A stretch of 64,000 bases of DNA from CAVVSD01 sp963757125 (GCA_963757125.1 CAVWQP010000001.1:1-64000), one strand, 5' to 3'. Counted from the first letter of the stretch, positions 36,463-45,569 are shown. Made by a program: numbers and translations. Notes: generated by a model from the sequence alone, not told the origin.

Positions 36463-37458
36463 ATGACCACCCACCCGCGGGCCCTCCCGGATGTCCAGGC
36501 TTCCGCGCCGACCCTCCACGTGAGCCTCTCGCGCGTGGGCGTCACAGGCGTGGAGAAGGTCATCCGGCTGAACCAGGGCGGCGCCGATCGTCTGTTCTCC
36601 GCCGAGCTCGAGTGCTTCGTCGACCTCGGGCCGAACCAGAAGGGCGCGCACATGTCGCGCTTCGAGGAGACGGTCAACGACGCGATCGGCGAGGTCGTCC
36701 TCGGCGAGGCATCGTTCAGGGCCGAACAGCTCGCGGTGCACATCGCCGAGCTCGTGCGCGGCCGGCAGGACGCGCTGCGGGCCGAGGTCACCATCCGCGC
36801 GCGCTACCCGGAGTACAAGCCGGCGCCGGTCTCGGGGATCAACACGCAGGAGATCTACACGCTGCACGGCTCGGCCGCAGCGTCGGAGGCGGGGACGCGC
36901 CGGCTCATCGGCGTCGCGGCGCAGGGGATGACGGCATGCCCCTGCGCGCAGGGCCTCGTCGCCGAGAGCGCGCGGGTGCGCCTCATCGAGGAGGGCTTCG
37001 ACGATGATCAGATCGCGCTGATCCTCGAGGCCGTCCCGGTCGCGACGCACAACCAGCGGGGCCTCGGCACGCTCATGATCGGCTGCCCGGAGGACTGCGA
37101 CACCGACATCGACGCGCGCGAGCTGCTCGCGATCGTCGAGGAGTCGATGTCGTCGGAGATCTACGAGCTCATGAAGCGATCCGACGAGGGCGCTGTCGTC
37201 GAGAAGGCCCACCGGCGCCCGCGGTTCGTCGAGGACTGCGTGCGCGAGTCGCTGCGCGGCGTGCTCGAGGGCCTCCCGGACCTGACCGACCGCCACTACG
37301 TCTTCGCCCGCCAGGAGAACCTCGAGACGATCCACCAGCACAACGTCGTCGCCGAGCGCTTCGGGCTGCTCGGCGAGCTGCGCCACGAGGTGCAGACCGG
37401 CGAGCACGTCCCGCACCACATCGGCGTGCGGGAGTGGCTCGACGGGGCGACGCGCTAG
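36463..37458 (+). CDS. folE2: GTP cyclohydrolase FolE2 (type IB)
   Basis: 331 residues. It opens with the family LPDVQ motif, then SRVGVTGVEKVIRL, NQKGAHMSRFEETVNDAI and the metal/substrate cysteines in GMTACPCAQGL (Cys159, Cys161), followed by ATHNQRGLGTLMI and FARQENLETIHQHNVVAERFG. FolE2 makes 7,8-dihydroneopterin triphosphate for folate (and queuosine) without zinc, and often replaces FolE under zinc limitation. No Zur box was recognised upstream. The stop shares CTAG with the convergent gene. Confidence 0.93.
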   Translation: MTTHPRALPDVQASAPTLHVSLSRVGVTGVEKVIRLNQGGADRLFSAELECFVDLGPNQKGAHMSRFEETVNDAIGEVVLGEASFRAEQLAVHIAELVRGRQDALRAEVTIRARYPEYKPAPVSGINTQEIYTLHGSAAASEAGTRRLIGVAAQGMTACPCAQGLVAESARVRLIEEGFDDDQIALILEAVPVATHNQRGLGTLMIGCPEDCDTDIDARELLAIVEESMSSEIYELMKRSDEGAVVEKAHRRPRFVEDCVRESLRGVLEGLPDLTDRHYVFARQENLETIHQHNVVAERFGLLGELRHEVQTGEHVPHHIGVREWLDGATR

Positions 37459-38366
37459 GGAACCAGCACCGCGGCGCAGGGCGCAACCGGCACGGCGGGC
37501 GTGACGACCGGCACGGGCATCGGCACCGGCCGCGCACGGCGTCGGCTCGGCGCCCGGGGCACCGTCGCCACCGGCGGAGCCACGACGATCGCACCCACGC
37601 GGCAGCCGTTCGGCTCCGGCGTGATCCGCACGACGCTCGCGTACCGCGTCGCGCAGGCGCTGCGCCCCGGGCGCAGCAGGAGCCGCGGCACGGGCTGCAC
37701 GTGCGGCGTCCCGTCGCCGCCGGTCCAGACGACGTAGCGCTGCCCGGGGTCGCGCGGGGTCGGGACCACGAAGGCATAGCCGTTGTCGCTGACGTCGGCG
37801 CGCACCGCGGTGCCGTCGGGCGCGGTGAGATACGCGGCCGCGACCCCGTCGGGCACGACGCCGCTCACGCCCAGCATGTCGTGACCCGGGCCGGCACAGG
37901 CGTCGACGCTCACCGCGCCACGCCCGCGGACGAGGTCGGGGAGCGGCGCTCCGCCGCCGGCGGGCGCGCCGCCCGTCGCGACGACCACCACGCCCTCCCC
38001 CGCGCTCGCCCCCGGGACGCACGGCTCCGGGACGATCCAGGCCTTCCCGCCGTCGGGCGTCGAGCGCAGGAGCCGGACGCTCGCCGCGTCCACGGGAGCG
38101 AGACCGCGGGCCTTCAGGAGCCGCTGCACCGTCTCGGGCAGCGCGTCCTGGGCCTGCGCCGGCCGGCGCAGGACGCCGAGCGCACCGAGCAGCGCCTGGC
38201 TCGGCGCCGCACCGGGCGGGCGCGCGCAGGCGGCCGGTGACACCGGCAGCACCGGCGGAACCGGCCGCGGCGTGGGCGGCGTGCGCGGCGACACGGCTGC
38301 ACCTGCCGCGGCAGGCACGGCCAGCAGCAGCGCTGCGAGGCCGAGCGACGAGGCTCTGCGGATCAT
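37455..38366 (-). CDS. Secreted Pro/Ala-rich protein of unknown function
   Basis: 303 residues from the ATG at 38366, which has AGGAGG 9-10 nt upstream (another ATG at 38387 overlaps the previous stop). A signal peptide ends near AAGAAVS, then a proline-rich stretch, a central domain with paired Cys (VPEPCVPG, VDACAGPGHD, SACATRY, NGCRV) and a Pro/Val-rich tail. No family recognised. It is third in the ECF operon, so probably the regulated surface protein. Confidence 0.62.
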   Translation of the reverse strand: MIRRASSLGLAALLLAVPAAAGAAVSPRTPPTPRPVPPVLPVSPAACARPPGAAPSQALLGALGVLRRPAQAQDALPETVQRLLKARGLAPVDAASVRLLRSTPDGGKAWIVPEPCVPGASAGEGVVVVATGGAPAGGGAPLPDLVRGRGAVSVDACAGPGHDMLGVSGVVPDGVAAAYLTAPDGTAVRADVSDNGYAFVVPTPRDPGQRYVVWTGGDGTPHVQPVPRLLLRPGRSACATRYASVVRITPEPNGCRVGAIVVAPPVATVPRAPSRRRARPVPMPVPVVTPAVPVAPCAAVLVP

Positions 38367-38383
38367 CCCCTGGGTCCCTCCTG

Positions 38384-39085
38384 TCATGGCGAGCACCGCC
38401 CGCCCTCGCATCGCAGGACGTCCTCGCCCCGCTCGTCGGTCGCCGTCACGCCGAGCACCTCCGGCGCGCCCGGCACCGAGGCCACCAGCACCCGCATGCC
38501 GCCCGGCAGACGCGCGCTCGCGAGCGCGCGCGGGTCCGTCGGCAGCGCCGCGAAGCGCCGCGACGACCGGGCGCCCGTCTCCGACAGCGACACCGTCACC
38601 TGACGGGCGGACGCGGGCAACGCGCCGAAGATCCAGCTCGTCCCGGTCTGCGGGTCGAAGTACGTGTGGATGCGCCGCGCCGCGAGGACCGCGGGCGCGG
38701 CGCCGTCGCAGCGCGCGCCCGCCCCACCGCCGGGCACGGTCAGGAAGACGCCCACGACGCGGTCGCCTCGGTAATCGCAGGTGGACGCGCTGAGCTTCCA
38801 GTCGTCACCGCGCGCGACGTAGACAGCGTTGCCGGCACGGGTCGGGTCCTGCGCGCCCGGTGCCCGCAACTGCGCCGGGAGCGCCGGCGGCTTGGGGGCG
38901 AACAGCACGTCCTGCGTCGCCACCGCGGTCGGGACGAGCGCGAGGACCACCGCGAGGCCGATGGCGGCACCGCGCCGCGCCGGGAGCAGCCGCCGCCACA
39001 GCGGTCGCGCGCGCCGCCGCGCCCAGGCCCGCTCGACGCCGATGCCGAGCTCCTCGAGCACCTGGTCGGGATCGCGCGCGCTCAT
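38384..39085 (-). CDS. Membrane protein coupled to ECF sigma (putative anti-sigma)
   Basis: 233 residues: a short cytosolic N-terminus (MSARDPDQVLEELGIGVERAWARRRA), one membrane helix (about 41-57) and an extracellular domain with one Cys pair (STCDYRG, ARCDGAA) and a C-terminal CEGGRC. Overlap with the sigma gene by ATGA, topology and position suggest an anti-sigma role, although no known anti-sigma motif is present. Confidence 0.65.
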   Translation of the reverse strand: MSARDPDQVLEELGIGVERAWARRRARPLWRRLLPARRGAAIGLAVVLALVPTAVATQDVLFAPKPPALPAQLRAPGAQDPTRAGNAVYVARGDDWKLSASTCDYRGDRVVGVFLTVPGGGAGARCDGAAPAVLAARRIHTYFDPQTGTSWIFGALPASARQVTVSLSETGARSSRRFAALPTDPRALASARLPGGMRVLVASVPGAPEVLGVTATDERGEDVLRCEGGRCSP

Positions 39086-39636
39086 GTCGCCGCCACCGGC
39101 CGCAGGTCGTCGAGCGCGACGGCGAGGAGGCGCAGCCCGCGCGAGACGCGCGCCCGCGCCGTCGCCTCGGTGACGCCGAGGCGCGCGGCGACGACCGGGT
39201 AGTCGAGCTCCTCGACGACCCGCAGGCGCACCGCCTCGCGCTGCTCCTCGGAGAGCTCCTCCAGCGCGCCCGCGAGCGCCGCACGCAGCGAGCCGAGATC
39301 GGCGAGCTCCTCGATCCGCCGCAGCTCCTCGGGCTCGAGGAGCGGCGGCTCCGCGCCGAGGCGGCGCAGCGCCCGGCGCTCGGCGTGCCCACGGCGCAGC
39401 GCGTCGCCGAGCACGTTGCGAGCGATGCCCCACGTCCACGCCGCGACGGCCTCGTCGTCGGCCGGATCGCCGGTGAACCGCCGGCGCGAGGCGAGCGCCC
39501 GCGCGTACGTCTCGCCCACGAGGTCGACGGCGAGTTGCGCGTCGTACGTGCGGCGCGTCAGCCAGACGAGCAACCGGCGCCCGTCGCGCCGGTACGCGGC
39601 GGCGAGCTCCTCGTCGCTGAGATCTCGTCGCCGCAT
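39082..39636 (-). CDS. ECF RNA polymerase sigma factor
   Basis: 184 residues. Region 2 (RRLLVWLTRRTYDAQLAVDLVGETYARAL to AAWTWGIARNVLGDALRRG) and region 4 (ELSEEQREAVRLRVVEELDYPVVAARLGVTEATARARVSRGL). First gene of a three-gene operon with the membrane protein and the secreted protein. Confidence 0.92.
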   Translation of the reverse strand: MRRRDLSDEELAAAYRRDGRRLLVWLTRRTYDAQLAVDLVGETYARALASRRRFTGDPADDEAVAAWTWGIARNVLGDALRRGHAERRALRRLGAEPPLLEPEELRRIEELADLGSLRAALAGALEELSEEQREAVRLRVVEELDYPVVAARLGVTEATARARVSRGLRLLAVALDDLRPVAAT

Positions 39637-39673
39637 GCACCCATCTTCGGACGAGGGCGCGAGGCTGTGACCG

Positions 39674-40432
39674 TCAGGGCTTCAGGCGCCGCCCGGTCGC
39701 GAAGAGCCAGGAGCTCCAGCCGACCGTGATCGCGGCCATCGCGCCGAGCACGAGCAGCGCGATCCCGATCGCGACGTCGCTCGTCCCGAGGAAGCCGTAG
39801 CGGACGGTCTGCACGAGGTAGAAGATCGGGTTCGCGTGGGAGAGCTCGTGCCACGGCGACGGGAGCACGTCGACGGAGTAGAAGACGCCGCCCAGGAACG
39901 TCAGCGGCAGGATGATGAGGTTGTTCACGAAGCCCGTGAAGTCCCACGACGTCGCGTAGATCCCGACGATCACGCCCAGGCTCGAGAACAGCGCGAGGGT
40001 CAGCGCCACGGCGAGCGCCAGCTCGGCCGGCTGCCGGATCGGGACCGACGTCACCGGGATCGCGAGCGCCGTGAGCGAGATGCCGATGAGCAGGGCGCGC
40101 ACGACCCCGCCGAGCGACAGGCCGAGGTTGATCTCCCACGCCCGCATCGGCGCGGCGAGGATGTCGTTGATGAAGCGGTCGAAGCGCGCGCCGAACACGG
40201 ATGCCGCGTTGTTGGAGTACGCGGCCTGCGCCATCGCCATCGTGACCAGGCCCGGCACGATGAAGACCTGGTACTCGACGCCGTCGACGTGCTTGATGCG
40301 GCCGCCGAGCGAGAGCCCGAAGACGAGGATGAAGAGGAACGACGACGCGACCGGCGCGAGGATCGTCTGGGTCCACAGCTTGAGGACGCGCAGCACCTCG
40401 CGCCCGGCCAGGGCCGTGAGCGCGGTGCTCAA
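39674..40432 (-). CDS. ABC-2 type transporter permease
   Basis: 252 residues with six membrane helices and the ABC2 signature: AYSNNAASVFGARFDRFINDILAAPMRAWEI and NNLIILPLTFLGGVFYSVDVLPSPWHELSHANPIFYLVQTVRYGFLG. Typical of drug, polysaccharide or antibiotic exporters (NodJ/DrrB-like). It overlaps the ATPase gene by ATGA. Confidence 0.92.
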   Translation of the reverse strand: MSTALTALAGREVLRVLKLWTQTILAPVASSFLFILVFGLSLGGRIKHVDGVEYQVFIVPGLVTMAMAQAAYSNNAASVFGARFDRFINDILAAPMRAWEINLGLSLGGVVRALLIGISLTALAIPVTSVPIRQPAELALAVALTLALFSSLGVIVGIYATSWDFTGFVNNLIILPLTFLGGVFYSVDVLPSPWHELSHANPIFYLVQTVRYGFLGTSDVAIGIALLVLGAMAAITVGWSSWLFATGRRLKP

Positions 40433-41151
40433 GCCATCGCCTTCACGTAGACGTCCTGGAGGGTGTCCGCGTCGTAGGCGTCGCGCAGCCCCTGCGCGCT
40501 GTCACGGGCCAGCAGGGTCCCGTCGCGCAGCAGCGCGATCTCGTCGCAGAGCTCCTCGGCCTCCTCGAGGTAGTGCGTCGTGAGGAGGATCGTCGTGCCG
40601 GTGTCGTGCAGGCGCCGGATGTAGCTCCAGAGCTCCTGGCGCAGCTCGAAGTCGACGCCCGCCGTCGGCTCGTCGAGGATCACGAGGCGCGGCTCGTGCA
40701 TGAGCGCGCGGGCGAGCAGGAGCCGGCGTCGCATGCCGCCCGACAGCCTCGGCGCGCGCGTGCCGGCCTTCGCGCGCAGGTCGAAGACCTCCATCATCTC
40801 GGCGGCGCGCTTGGCCGCCTGGGCGCGCGACATCCCGTAGTAGCCGCCGTGGTAGACGAGCGTCTCGCGCACGTCGAGGAAGCGGTCGAGGTTGACGTCC
40901 TGCTCGGCGAGGCCGACCGCCCGGCGCGCGTCCATCGTCGAGTGGGACTCGCCGAACACGTCGATCTCGCCCTCCGTCACGCGGATGAGGTTGCAGACCG
41001 CGGAGATCAGCGTGGTCTTGCCCGCGCCGTTGGGTCCGAGCAGCCCGAAGAACGCGCCGTCGGCGATCTCGAGGTCGAGGCCGTCGAGGGCGAGGAAGCC
41101 GTCGTCGTAGCGCTTGACGAGGCCGCGGACATGCAGGGCTGGGACAGGCAC
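40429..41151 (-). CDS. ABC transporter ATPase
   Basis: 240 residues, a complete ATPase: Walker A GPNGAGKTT, Q-loop GLAEQDVNLD, signature LSGGMRRRLLLARAL, Walker B LVILDEPTAGVD and H-loop TTHYLEEAEEL. Belongs to the CcmA/DrrA exporter group. The GTG start lies 9 nt after a TAGGTT -10 element, so the operon is probably leaderless. Forms an exporter with the downstream permease. Confidence 0.94.
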   Translation of the reverse strand: MPVPALHVRGLVKRYDDGFLALDGLDLEIADGAFFGLLGPNGAGKTTLISAVCNLIRVTEGEIDVFGESHSTMDARRAVGLAEQDVNLDRFLDVRETLVYHGGYYGMSRAQAAKRAAEMMEVFDLRAKAGTRAPRLSGGMRRRLLLARALMHEPRLVILDEPTAGVDFELRQELWSYIRRLHDTGTTILLTTHYLEEAEELCDEIALLRDGTLLARDSAQGLRDAYDADTLQDVYVKAMA

Positions 41152-41184
41152 CGGCGATCGAACCTAGCGCTGCTGGGCATGCCC

Positions 41185-41190
41185 TACGCT
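41185..41190 (+). promoter_or_regulatory. -10 element TACGCT for leaderless clpP
   Basis: TACGCT ends 9 nt before the ATG at 41200 and lies after the alternative ATG at 41179. This favours 41200 as the start. Confidence 0.42.
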
Positions 41191-41199
41191 GCCCCGACC

Positions 41200-41781
41200 A
41201 TGCCTCTCGTCCCAACCGTGATCCAGCGCACCGGCCGCGGCGACCGTGAGTACGACATCTTCTCGCGGCTGCTCAACGAGCGCATCATCTTCCTCGGGCA
41301 GGCGGTCGACGATCAGATCGCCAACCTCATCGTGGCCCAGCTCCTGCACCTGGAGTCCTCGGATCCCGACAAGGACATCTCGATCTACATCAACTCGCCC
41401 GGCGGCTCGATCTACGCCGGCCTCGCGATCTACGACACGATGCAGTTCATCAAGCCCGACGTGTCGACGATCTGCTGCGGGATCGCCATGTCGATGGGCT
41501 CGCTGCTGCTGGCGGGCGGCGCCGCGGGCAAGCGCATGTCGCTGCCCAACAGCCGGATCCTGATCCATCAGCCCTCCGGCGGCTTCGAGGGGCAGGCGAC
41601 GGACATCGAGATCCACGCCACCGAGATCCTCAAGACGCGCCGGCGGATCGACGCGATCTACGCGAAGCACACGGGCAAGCCGGAGGAGGAGGTGCGCCAC
41701 GACATGGAGCGCGACCGCTTCTTCAAGCCCGAAGAGGCTGCCGAATACGGCCTCATCGACCGGGTCATCTCCTCGCACTGA
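41200..41781 (+). CDS. clpP: ATP-dependent Clp protease proteolytic subunit
   Basis: 193 residues. The catalytic triad is visible: Ser98 in GIAMSMGSLLLAGG, His123 in SRILIHQPSGG, Asp172 in MERDRFFKPEEA. The N-terminal axial loop (RTGRGDREYDIFSRLLNERIIFLG) is intact, and INSPGGSIYAGLAIYDTM is conserved. Forms the barrel used by ClpX/ClpC. Most actinobacteria have two or more clpP genes, commonly paired; this one stands alone. Confidence 0.95.
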   Translation: MPLVPTVIQRTGRGDREYDIFSRLLNERIIFLGQAVDDQIANLIVAQLLHLESSDPDKDISIYINSPGGSIYAGLAIYDTMQFIKPDVSTICCGIAMSMGSLLLAGGAAGKRMSLPNSRILIHQPSGGFEGQATDIEIHATEILKTRRRIDAIYAKHTGKPEEEVRHDMERDRFFKPEEAAEYGLIDRVISSH

Positions 41782-42418
41782 CCTCGAACGACGCGTGGAC
41801 CTCGCCCTGGGTGCTCGTCACCCAGGTGCGGTCCCCGTCGCGCAGCACCGCCGCCGGGCCCGCGACCGCGGGCGCGCGGTGCTCGGCCTCCACGACGCAC
41901 GCCGCCGGGATCGCGGGACCTTCCTCGAGCGCCTCCCAGTAGACGGCGTTGTTGACGTGGGCGGCCACGTCGACGTCGGCCGCGCGGAACGTCCACGGCA
42001 GGCGCGTCGCCCCGTCGGGAGGCGGCGGGTGGCGCAGGCGGTGGTCCGGGCGGTCCGGGCCGGCCGACGGTCCGTAGATCTCCCGGAAGCGCTCCCCGAG
42101 CCGGGCGGGCACGCCGGTCACCGGGTCGAGATGGGCCCAGACGGCGACCGCCTCGGCCGCGCCGCCGCGGTCGCCCACGACGGTCGTGCGCCGCTCCGCG
42201 GTCCGCGGCCCGATGCCGCTGCACCACGTGCACAGCGCGACGCGCTCGCCCAGCACGGGCATGCGCGCGACGTCCAGCCGGGTCCGGCGCACGACCCACG
42301 CGCCGTCCTCCAGGCCGGCGTCGAGGACGTCGCCGAACGCGACGTCCTGCAGCCACCGCGCGACCGCCTCGAGCCGCGCACGGCCCGACGGCCCGGCGTC
42401 GGAGACGCCGACCGTCAG
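41765..42418 (-). CDS. Acyl-ACP thioesterase-like (hot-dog fold) protein
   Basis: Two hot-dog domains. Similarity starts well before the first GTG (42292): upstream codons in frame give VSDAGPSGRARLEAVARWLQDVAFGDVLDAGLEDGAWVVRRT, the N-terminal pattern of this family. The only candidate start there is CTG (42418); no ATG, GTG or TTG is available. The second domain has FRAADVDVAAHVNNAVYWEALEE. It should cut fatty acyl-thioesters. The CTG start is tentative. It lies 28 bp after the FAH-family gene. Confidence 0.72.
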   Translation of the reverse strand: MTVGVSDAGPSGRARLEAVARWLQDVAFGDVLDAGLEDGAWVVRRTRLDVARMPVLGERVALCTWCSGIGPRTAERRTTVVGDRGGAAEAVAVWAHLDPVTGVPARLGERFREIYGPSAGPDRPDHRLRHPPPPDGATRLPWTFRAADVDVAAHVNNAVYWEALEEGPAIPAACVVEAEHRAPAVAGPAAVLRDGDRTWVTSTQGEVHASFEVSARR

Positions 42419-42446
42419 CGCACCGCGATGACGCCGGGGGTCCAGC

Positions 42447-43238
42447 TCAGACGACGGGGTGCTCGATCGCGCCGAGGCCCTCGATCTCGATGCGCACGAC
42501 GTCGCCCGGGTTCAGCAGGCCGGGCGGGTCCATGTACACGCCGACGCCCGCGGGCGTGCCGGTGAGGATGAGGTCCCCGGGCATGAGCGAGCACGTCTCG
42601 GTGATGAACGAGATGAGCTTGTCGATGCCGAAGATGAGGTCGGACGTCGAGCCGTCCTGGCGCAGGTCGCCGTTGACCCAGGTGCGCAGGCGCAGGTTCT
42701 CGGCGTCGTCGATCTCGTCGGGCGTCGTGATCCACGGGCCCCAGGGGCAGAACGTGTCGGCGCCCTTGCCGCGCACCCACTGCGCCTCGCTGCGCTGCAG
42801 GTCGCGCGCGCTGACGTCGTTGGCCACCGCGTAGCCGGCGACCTTGTGGTCCGCGCCCATGACGACTGCGAGCTCGCCCTCGTAGTCGAGCTTCTCCGTC
42901 ACCGCCGGCTTCTTGACCGGGCCGGACGGCGGCACGCTCGCCGCGGGCAGCTTCACGAAGACGATCGGCTTCTCCGGCGGCTCGTCGGCCACCTCGCCCT
43001 CGTCGATGTGGGCCTTGTAGTTCAGGCCGATCGCCAGGATCGCCCGCGGCTCGGGGACCGGCGCGAGCAGCGCGACGTCGGCGAGCGGATAGCTGTCGCC
43101 GGTCGCAGGTGAGAGGTCGCCGGAGGCGAGCCGGTCGCGCACGGTGGACCCGTCGCCGAAGGCGATCGCCTGGTCGTCGCGGGCTTCGCCGGCGACGGGC
43201 GCGTCGGCTCCAGGTGGAAGGAAGGTGATGAGGCGCAT
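42447..43238 (-). CDS. Fumarylacetoacetate hydrolase family protein
   Basis: 263 residues from ATG 43238 (TATCGC ends 6 nt before it). Motifs: AIGLNYKAHIDEGE, KLDYEGELAVVMG (metal ligands), YAVANDVSARDLQ, GPWITTPDEI and LILTGTPAGVGV. These define the FahA C-terminal/UGL group, enzymes hydrolysing or decarboxylating acylpyruvate-like diketo acids in aromatic degradation. The exact substrate is open. Confidence 0.92.
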   Translation of the reverse strand: MRLITFLPPGADAPVAGEARDDQAIAFGDGSTVRDRLASGDLSPATGDSYPLADVALLAPVPEPRAILAIGLNYKAHIDEGEVADEPPEKPIVFVKLPAASVPPSGPVKKPAVTEKLDYEGELAVVMGADHKVAGYAVANDVSARDLQRSEAQWVRGKGADTFCPWGPWITTPDEIDDAENLRLRTWVNGDLRQDGSTSDLIFGIDKLISFITETCSLMPGDLILTGTPAGVGVYMDPPGLLNPGDVVRIEIEGLGAIEHPVV

Positions 43239-43312
43239 GCCCGCGCGATACTGCCAGGTTGCTCGCACAACTGGCGCCACGGGGTCGTCTCGTGGGAGGG
43301 TCCTGCGTCCTC

Positions 43313-44389
43313 ATGCGTCTCGCGACGACCGACTCCGTCCCCTCGGGCACCGCGCTCGCGCGCGACGTCGTCGTCGCGCCCGCATCGGGTCCGCTGCTGC
43401 GCCAGGGCGTCGTGCTGACCGACGGCATGCGGTCCGCGCTCATGACGAACGGCGTGACGCGGATCTGGGTCGACGACGAGCTGGGCGAGGGGATCGATCC
43501 CAGCGGGATCATGGGCGAGCTGCTGCGGCGCGACGTGCTCACCGCGGTCGCCGGGATGCACGGCGAGGCGCGTCAGGCGCTCACGCGCGGGGGGCGGCTG
43601 GACGGGCGCACCGTCGAGGCGCTCGGCGGCTGGGCGGCGCGGATCGCCGACGACGTCGTGGATCGCGGCGGTGGCGTGCACGATCTGCTGGACCTCGCGC
43701 CCGCGCCGCACTACCTCGTCCACCACGCGGTCGACAGCGCGGCGCTCGGGATGCTGGTCGCCGCGCGGCACATGACGGCGGTCGGATGGCGGCAGGGCTC
43801 CGCGACCCCCGTGCGTCACGACGCGCCGCGGTCGGAGCTCGCCCGCATCGGCCTCGGCCTCCTGCTCTGCGACGTCGGCATGCAGACGCTCCCCCGCGCC
43901 GTGCTCGAGGACTCCAGCCCGCTCGACGAGGCCGGCTGGGAGCAGGTCCGCAGGCACCCGGTGACGGGCGCGGAGCTGCTGGGGACGAACACGTCGTTCG
44001 TCCTGAAGGGGATCGTCCGCGGCCACCACGAGCGCTGGGACGGCTCCGGCTACCCGGACGCGATGGCGGGCGACGCCATCCACTATCTCGCGCGGATCGC
44101 TGCCGTCGCGGACGCGTACGACGCCATGACCGCCGAGCGGCCCCACCGACCTGCGATGTCACCTGCCGACGCCTGGTCGGCGATCGTCGCCGGCGCGGGG
44201 ACGGCGTTCGATCCCGGCGTCGTCGCGGCGTTCCGCGAGGTCGTCGCCCAGCACCCACCGGGGACCGAGGTGACGCTGCCCGACGGGCGCACCGCGGTCG
44301 TGGCCGACGTCTCCCTCCACGCGCCATCCAGGCCGACCGTCCGCGTCCACGAGGGCGCAGGCATCGCCGAGCTGGTCGTCGACCTCTAG
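43313..44389 (+). CDS. HD-GYP-like protein with altered HD dyad
   Basis: 358 residues. N-terminal DUF3391-like region (SGTALARDVVVAPASGPLLRQGVVLT), then an HD-GYP fold with HHAVDSAALGMLVA (137-150), HHERWDGSGYPDAM (238-251) and ARIAAVADAYDAMTAERPHR. The defining HD reads CD (Cys186-Asp187 in LLCDVGMQTLP), and the usual following Lys is Met. HD-GYP proteins degrade c-di-GMP; this one has lost a metal-ligand His, so activity may be reduced or changed. A PilZ protein lies close by. The stop shares CTAG with the next gene. Confidence 0.85.
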   Translation: MRLATTDSVPSGTALARDVVVAPASGPLLRQGVVLTDGMRSALMTNGVTRIWVDDELGEGIDPSGIMGELLRRDVLTAVAGMHGEARQALTRGGRLDGRTVEALGGWAARIADDVVDRGGGVHDLLDLAPAPHYLVHHAVDSAALGMLVAARHMTAVGWRQGSATPVRHDAPRSELARIGLGLLLCDVGMQTLPRAVLEDSSPLDEAGWEQVRRHPVTGAELLGTNTSFVLKGIVRGHHERWDGSGYPDAMAGDAIHYLARIAAVADAYDAMTAERPHRPAMSPADAWSAIVAGAGTAFDPGVVAAFREVVAQHPPGTEVTLPDGRTAVVADVSLHAPSRPTVRVHEGAGIAELVVDL

Positions 44390-44802
44390 CCCGCGAGCTC
44401 GAGCAACTCGGCGCGCACGGCCGCGTCGGCGCGCTCCGCGTCGGCGTCCACCCAGCGCCAGCGGACGCCCTCCTCGATGACGAACGTCGGCCGGCCGTGG
44501 TCCTGCAGCTCGTCGACGTCGAGCGCGATCGCCGCGACGCCGTCCGACGTGCGCATCGGGTCCGCGACGACGGTCGCGCGGCCGTGCGCCGTGACCGCGA
44601 CGTCGCCGCCGGCCAGGATCGTGAGCGCGACCCGGGGCTGGGCGCGCAGGAGCTCGAGCGACCGGCGCCGCAGCGCCAGCGCGAGCAGCAGGCGGCGCGG
44701 GCCGGCGCGGACGGCGGTGGAGACCGGGATCGCGTGCGGCGCGTCGCCGATCGTGGACAGGATCGCGACGTTCCCGTCCTCCCACTCGGGCAGCTCGTCC
44801 AT
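44386..44802 (-). CDS. Pyridoxamine 5'-phosphate oxidase-like flavin protein
   Basis: 138 residues. It starts MDELPEWEDGNVAILSTIGDAPHAIPVSTAVRAG, the split-barrel flavin fold of PPOX-class F420/FMN proteins, and continues LLLALALRRRSLELLRAQPRVALTIL and TAHGRATVVADPM. GGAGGT lies about 6 nt before the ATG. Cofactor (FMN or F420) and substrate are not determined by the sequence. Confidence 0.82.
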   Translation of the reverse strand: MDELPEWEDGNVAILSTIGDAPHAIPVSTAVRAGPRRLLLALALRRRSLELLRAQPRVALTILAGGDVAVTAHGRATVVADPMRTSDGVAAIALDVDELQDHGRPTFVIEEGVRWRWVDADAERADAAVRAELLELAG

Positions 44803-44882
44803 GTGCACCTCCGATCCCCGCCGGGATCCGAGCCGAAACGGTCAAGGACCGGGGCCCGACGGCCGACATCTCCCCTGGACCG

Positions 44883-45539
44883 ATGCGCAAGGGCGATCAC
44901 CCGACCCCCGCCGTGTTGAACGTCGACGGCCTCGGCGGCGTCACCGTGCACGTCGTGGCGTCCGCGCCGGGCGCGCACGCGCTCGCCGTGCCCGCGGCCC
45001 CGGTCCCCGTCCGTCAGCTGCACCGCCTCCCCGCGACCCTGCGCCGCGAGGGCACGTCCTCCACGCGCGGCCTGCTCGTCGCCGTCGCCGCGGTCGGCGG
45101 CGGCCTGCATCCGTCGCGCCTGGACTTCGTCGAGGACGTCGCCGTGGTCGCCGCGCCGGAGGCGCTCGACGAGGCCGTCGCGCGCGCGCCCGACCACCAG
45201 CGCCGCTCCGCCGTGCGCGTGGAGACCGTCCTGCCCTACACGTTCGGCGCCGTCATCGCCGATCGCGACTGGGGCGCCGGCTTCACGGTCGACCTGAGCA
45301 TCGGCGGCGCGCTCGTACAGGGCATCGAGGCCGGCCTGCCCGGCGACCGGCTGCGCGGCCGGCTCACGCTCCCGTCGCTCGGCGAGCCCGTGCGCGCCCA
45401 GCTCCGCGTGCTCCGCGTGACCGCCGACGGGCACCGCGCCGTCCAGGTCGACTCGATCCACGAGCGCGACCGCGATCGCGTGTCGCGCTACATCGCCGAG
45501 CGCCAGCGCGAGCTGCTGCGCATGCGGCGCGCCGCCTGA
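44883..45539 (+). CDS. PilZ-domain c-di-GMP binding protein
   Basis: 218 residues: a YcgR-like N-terminal beta domain (about 1-105) and a PilZ domain with the RxxxR motif (QRRSAVRVE) and D-x-S-x-x-G (DLSIGGALVQG), the two c-di-GMP binding signatures. Partner unknown. It is separated from the HD-GYP-like gene only by the flavin protein gene on the other strand, hinting at a local second-messenger module. Confidence 0.85.
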   Translation: MRKGDHPTPAVLNVDGLGGVTVHVVASAPGAHALAVPAAPVPVRQLHRLPATLRREGTSSTRGLLVAVAAVGGGLHPSRLDFVEDVAVVAAPEALDEAVARAPDHQRRSAVRVETVLPYTFGAVIADRDWGAGFTVDLSIGGALVQGIEAGLPGDRLRGRLTLPSLGEPVRAQLRVLRVTADGHRAVQVDSIHERDRDRVSRYIAERQRELLRMRRAA

Positions 45540-45569
45540 CGCCGCGGCGCCCGATCCGGAGGTATGCTC

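Noticed and set aside
43259..43312. Upstream start for the HD-GYP-like gene
   Set aside because: The extra 18 residues overlap the divergent gene's promoter region and have no similarity to the family; the ATG at 43313 is preferred.
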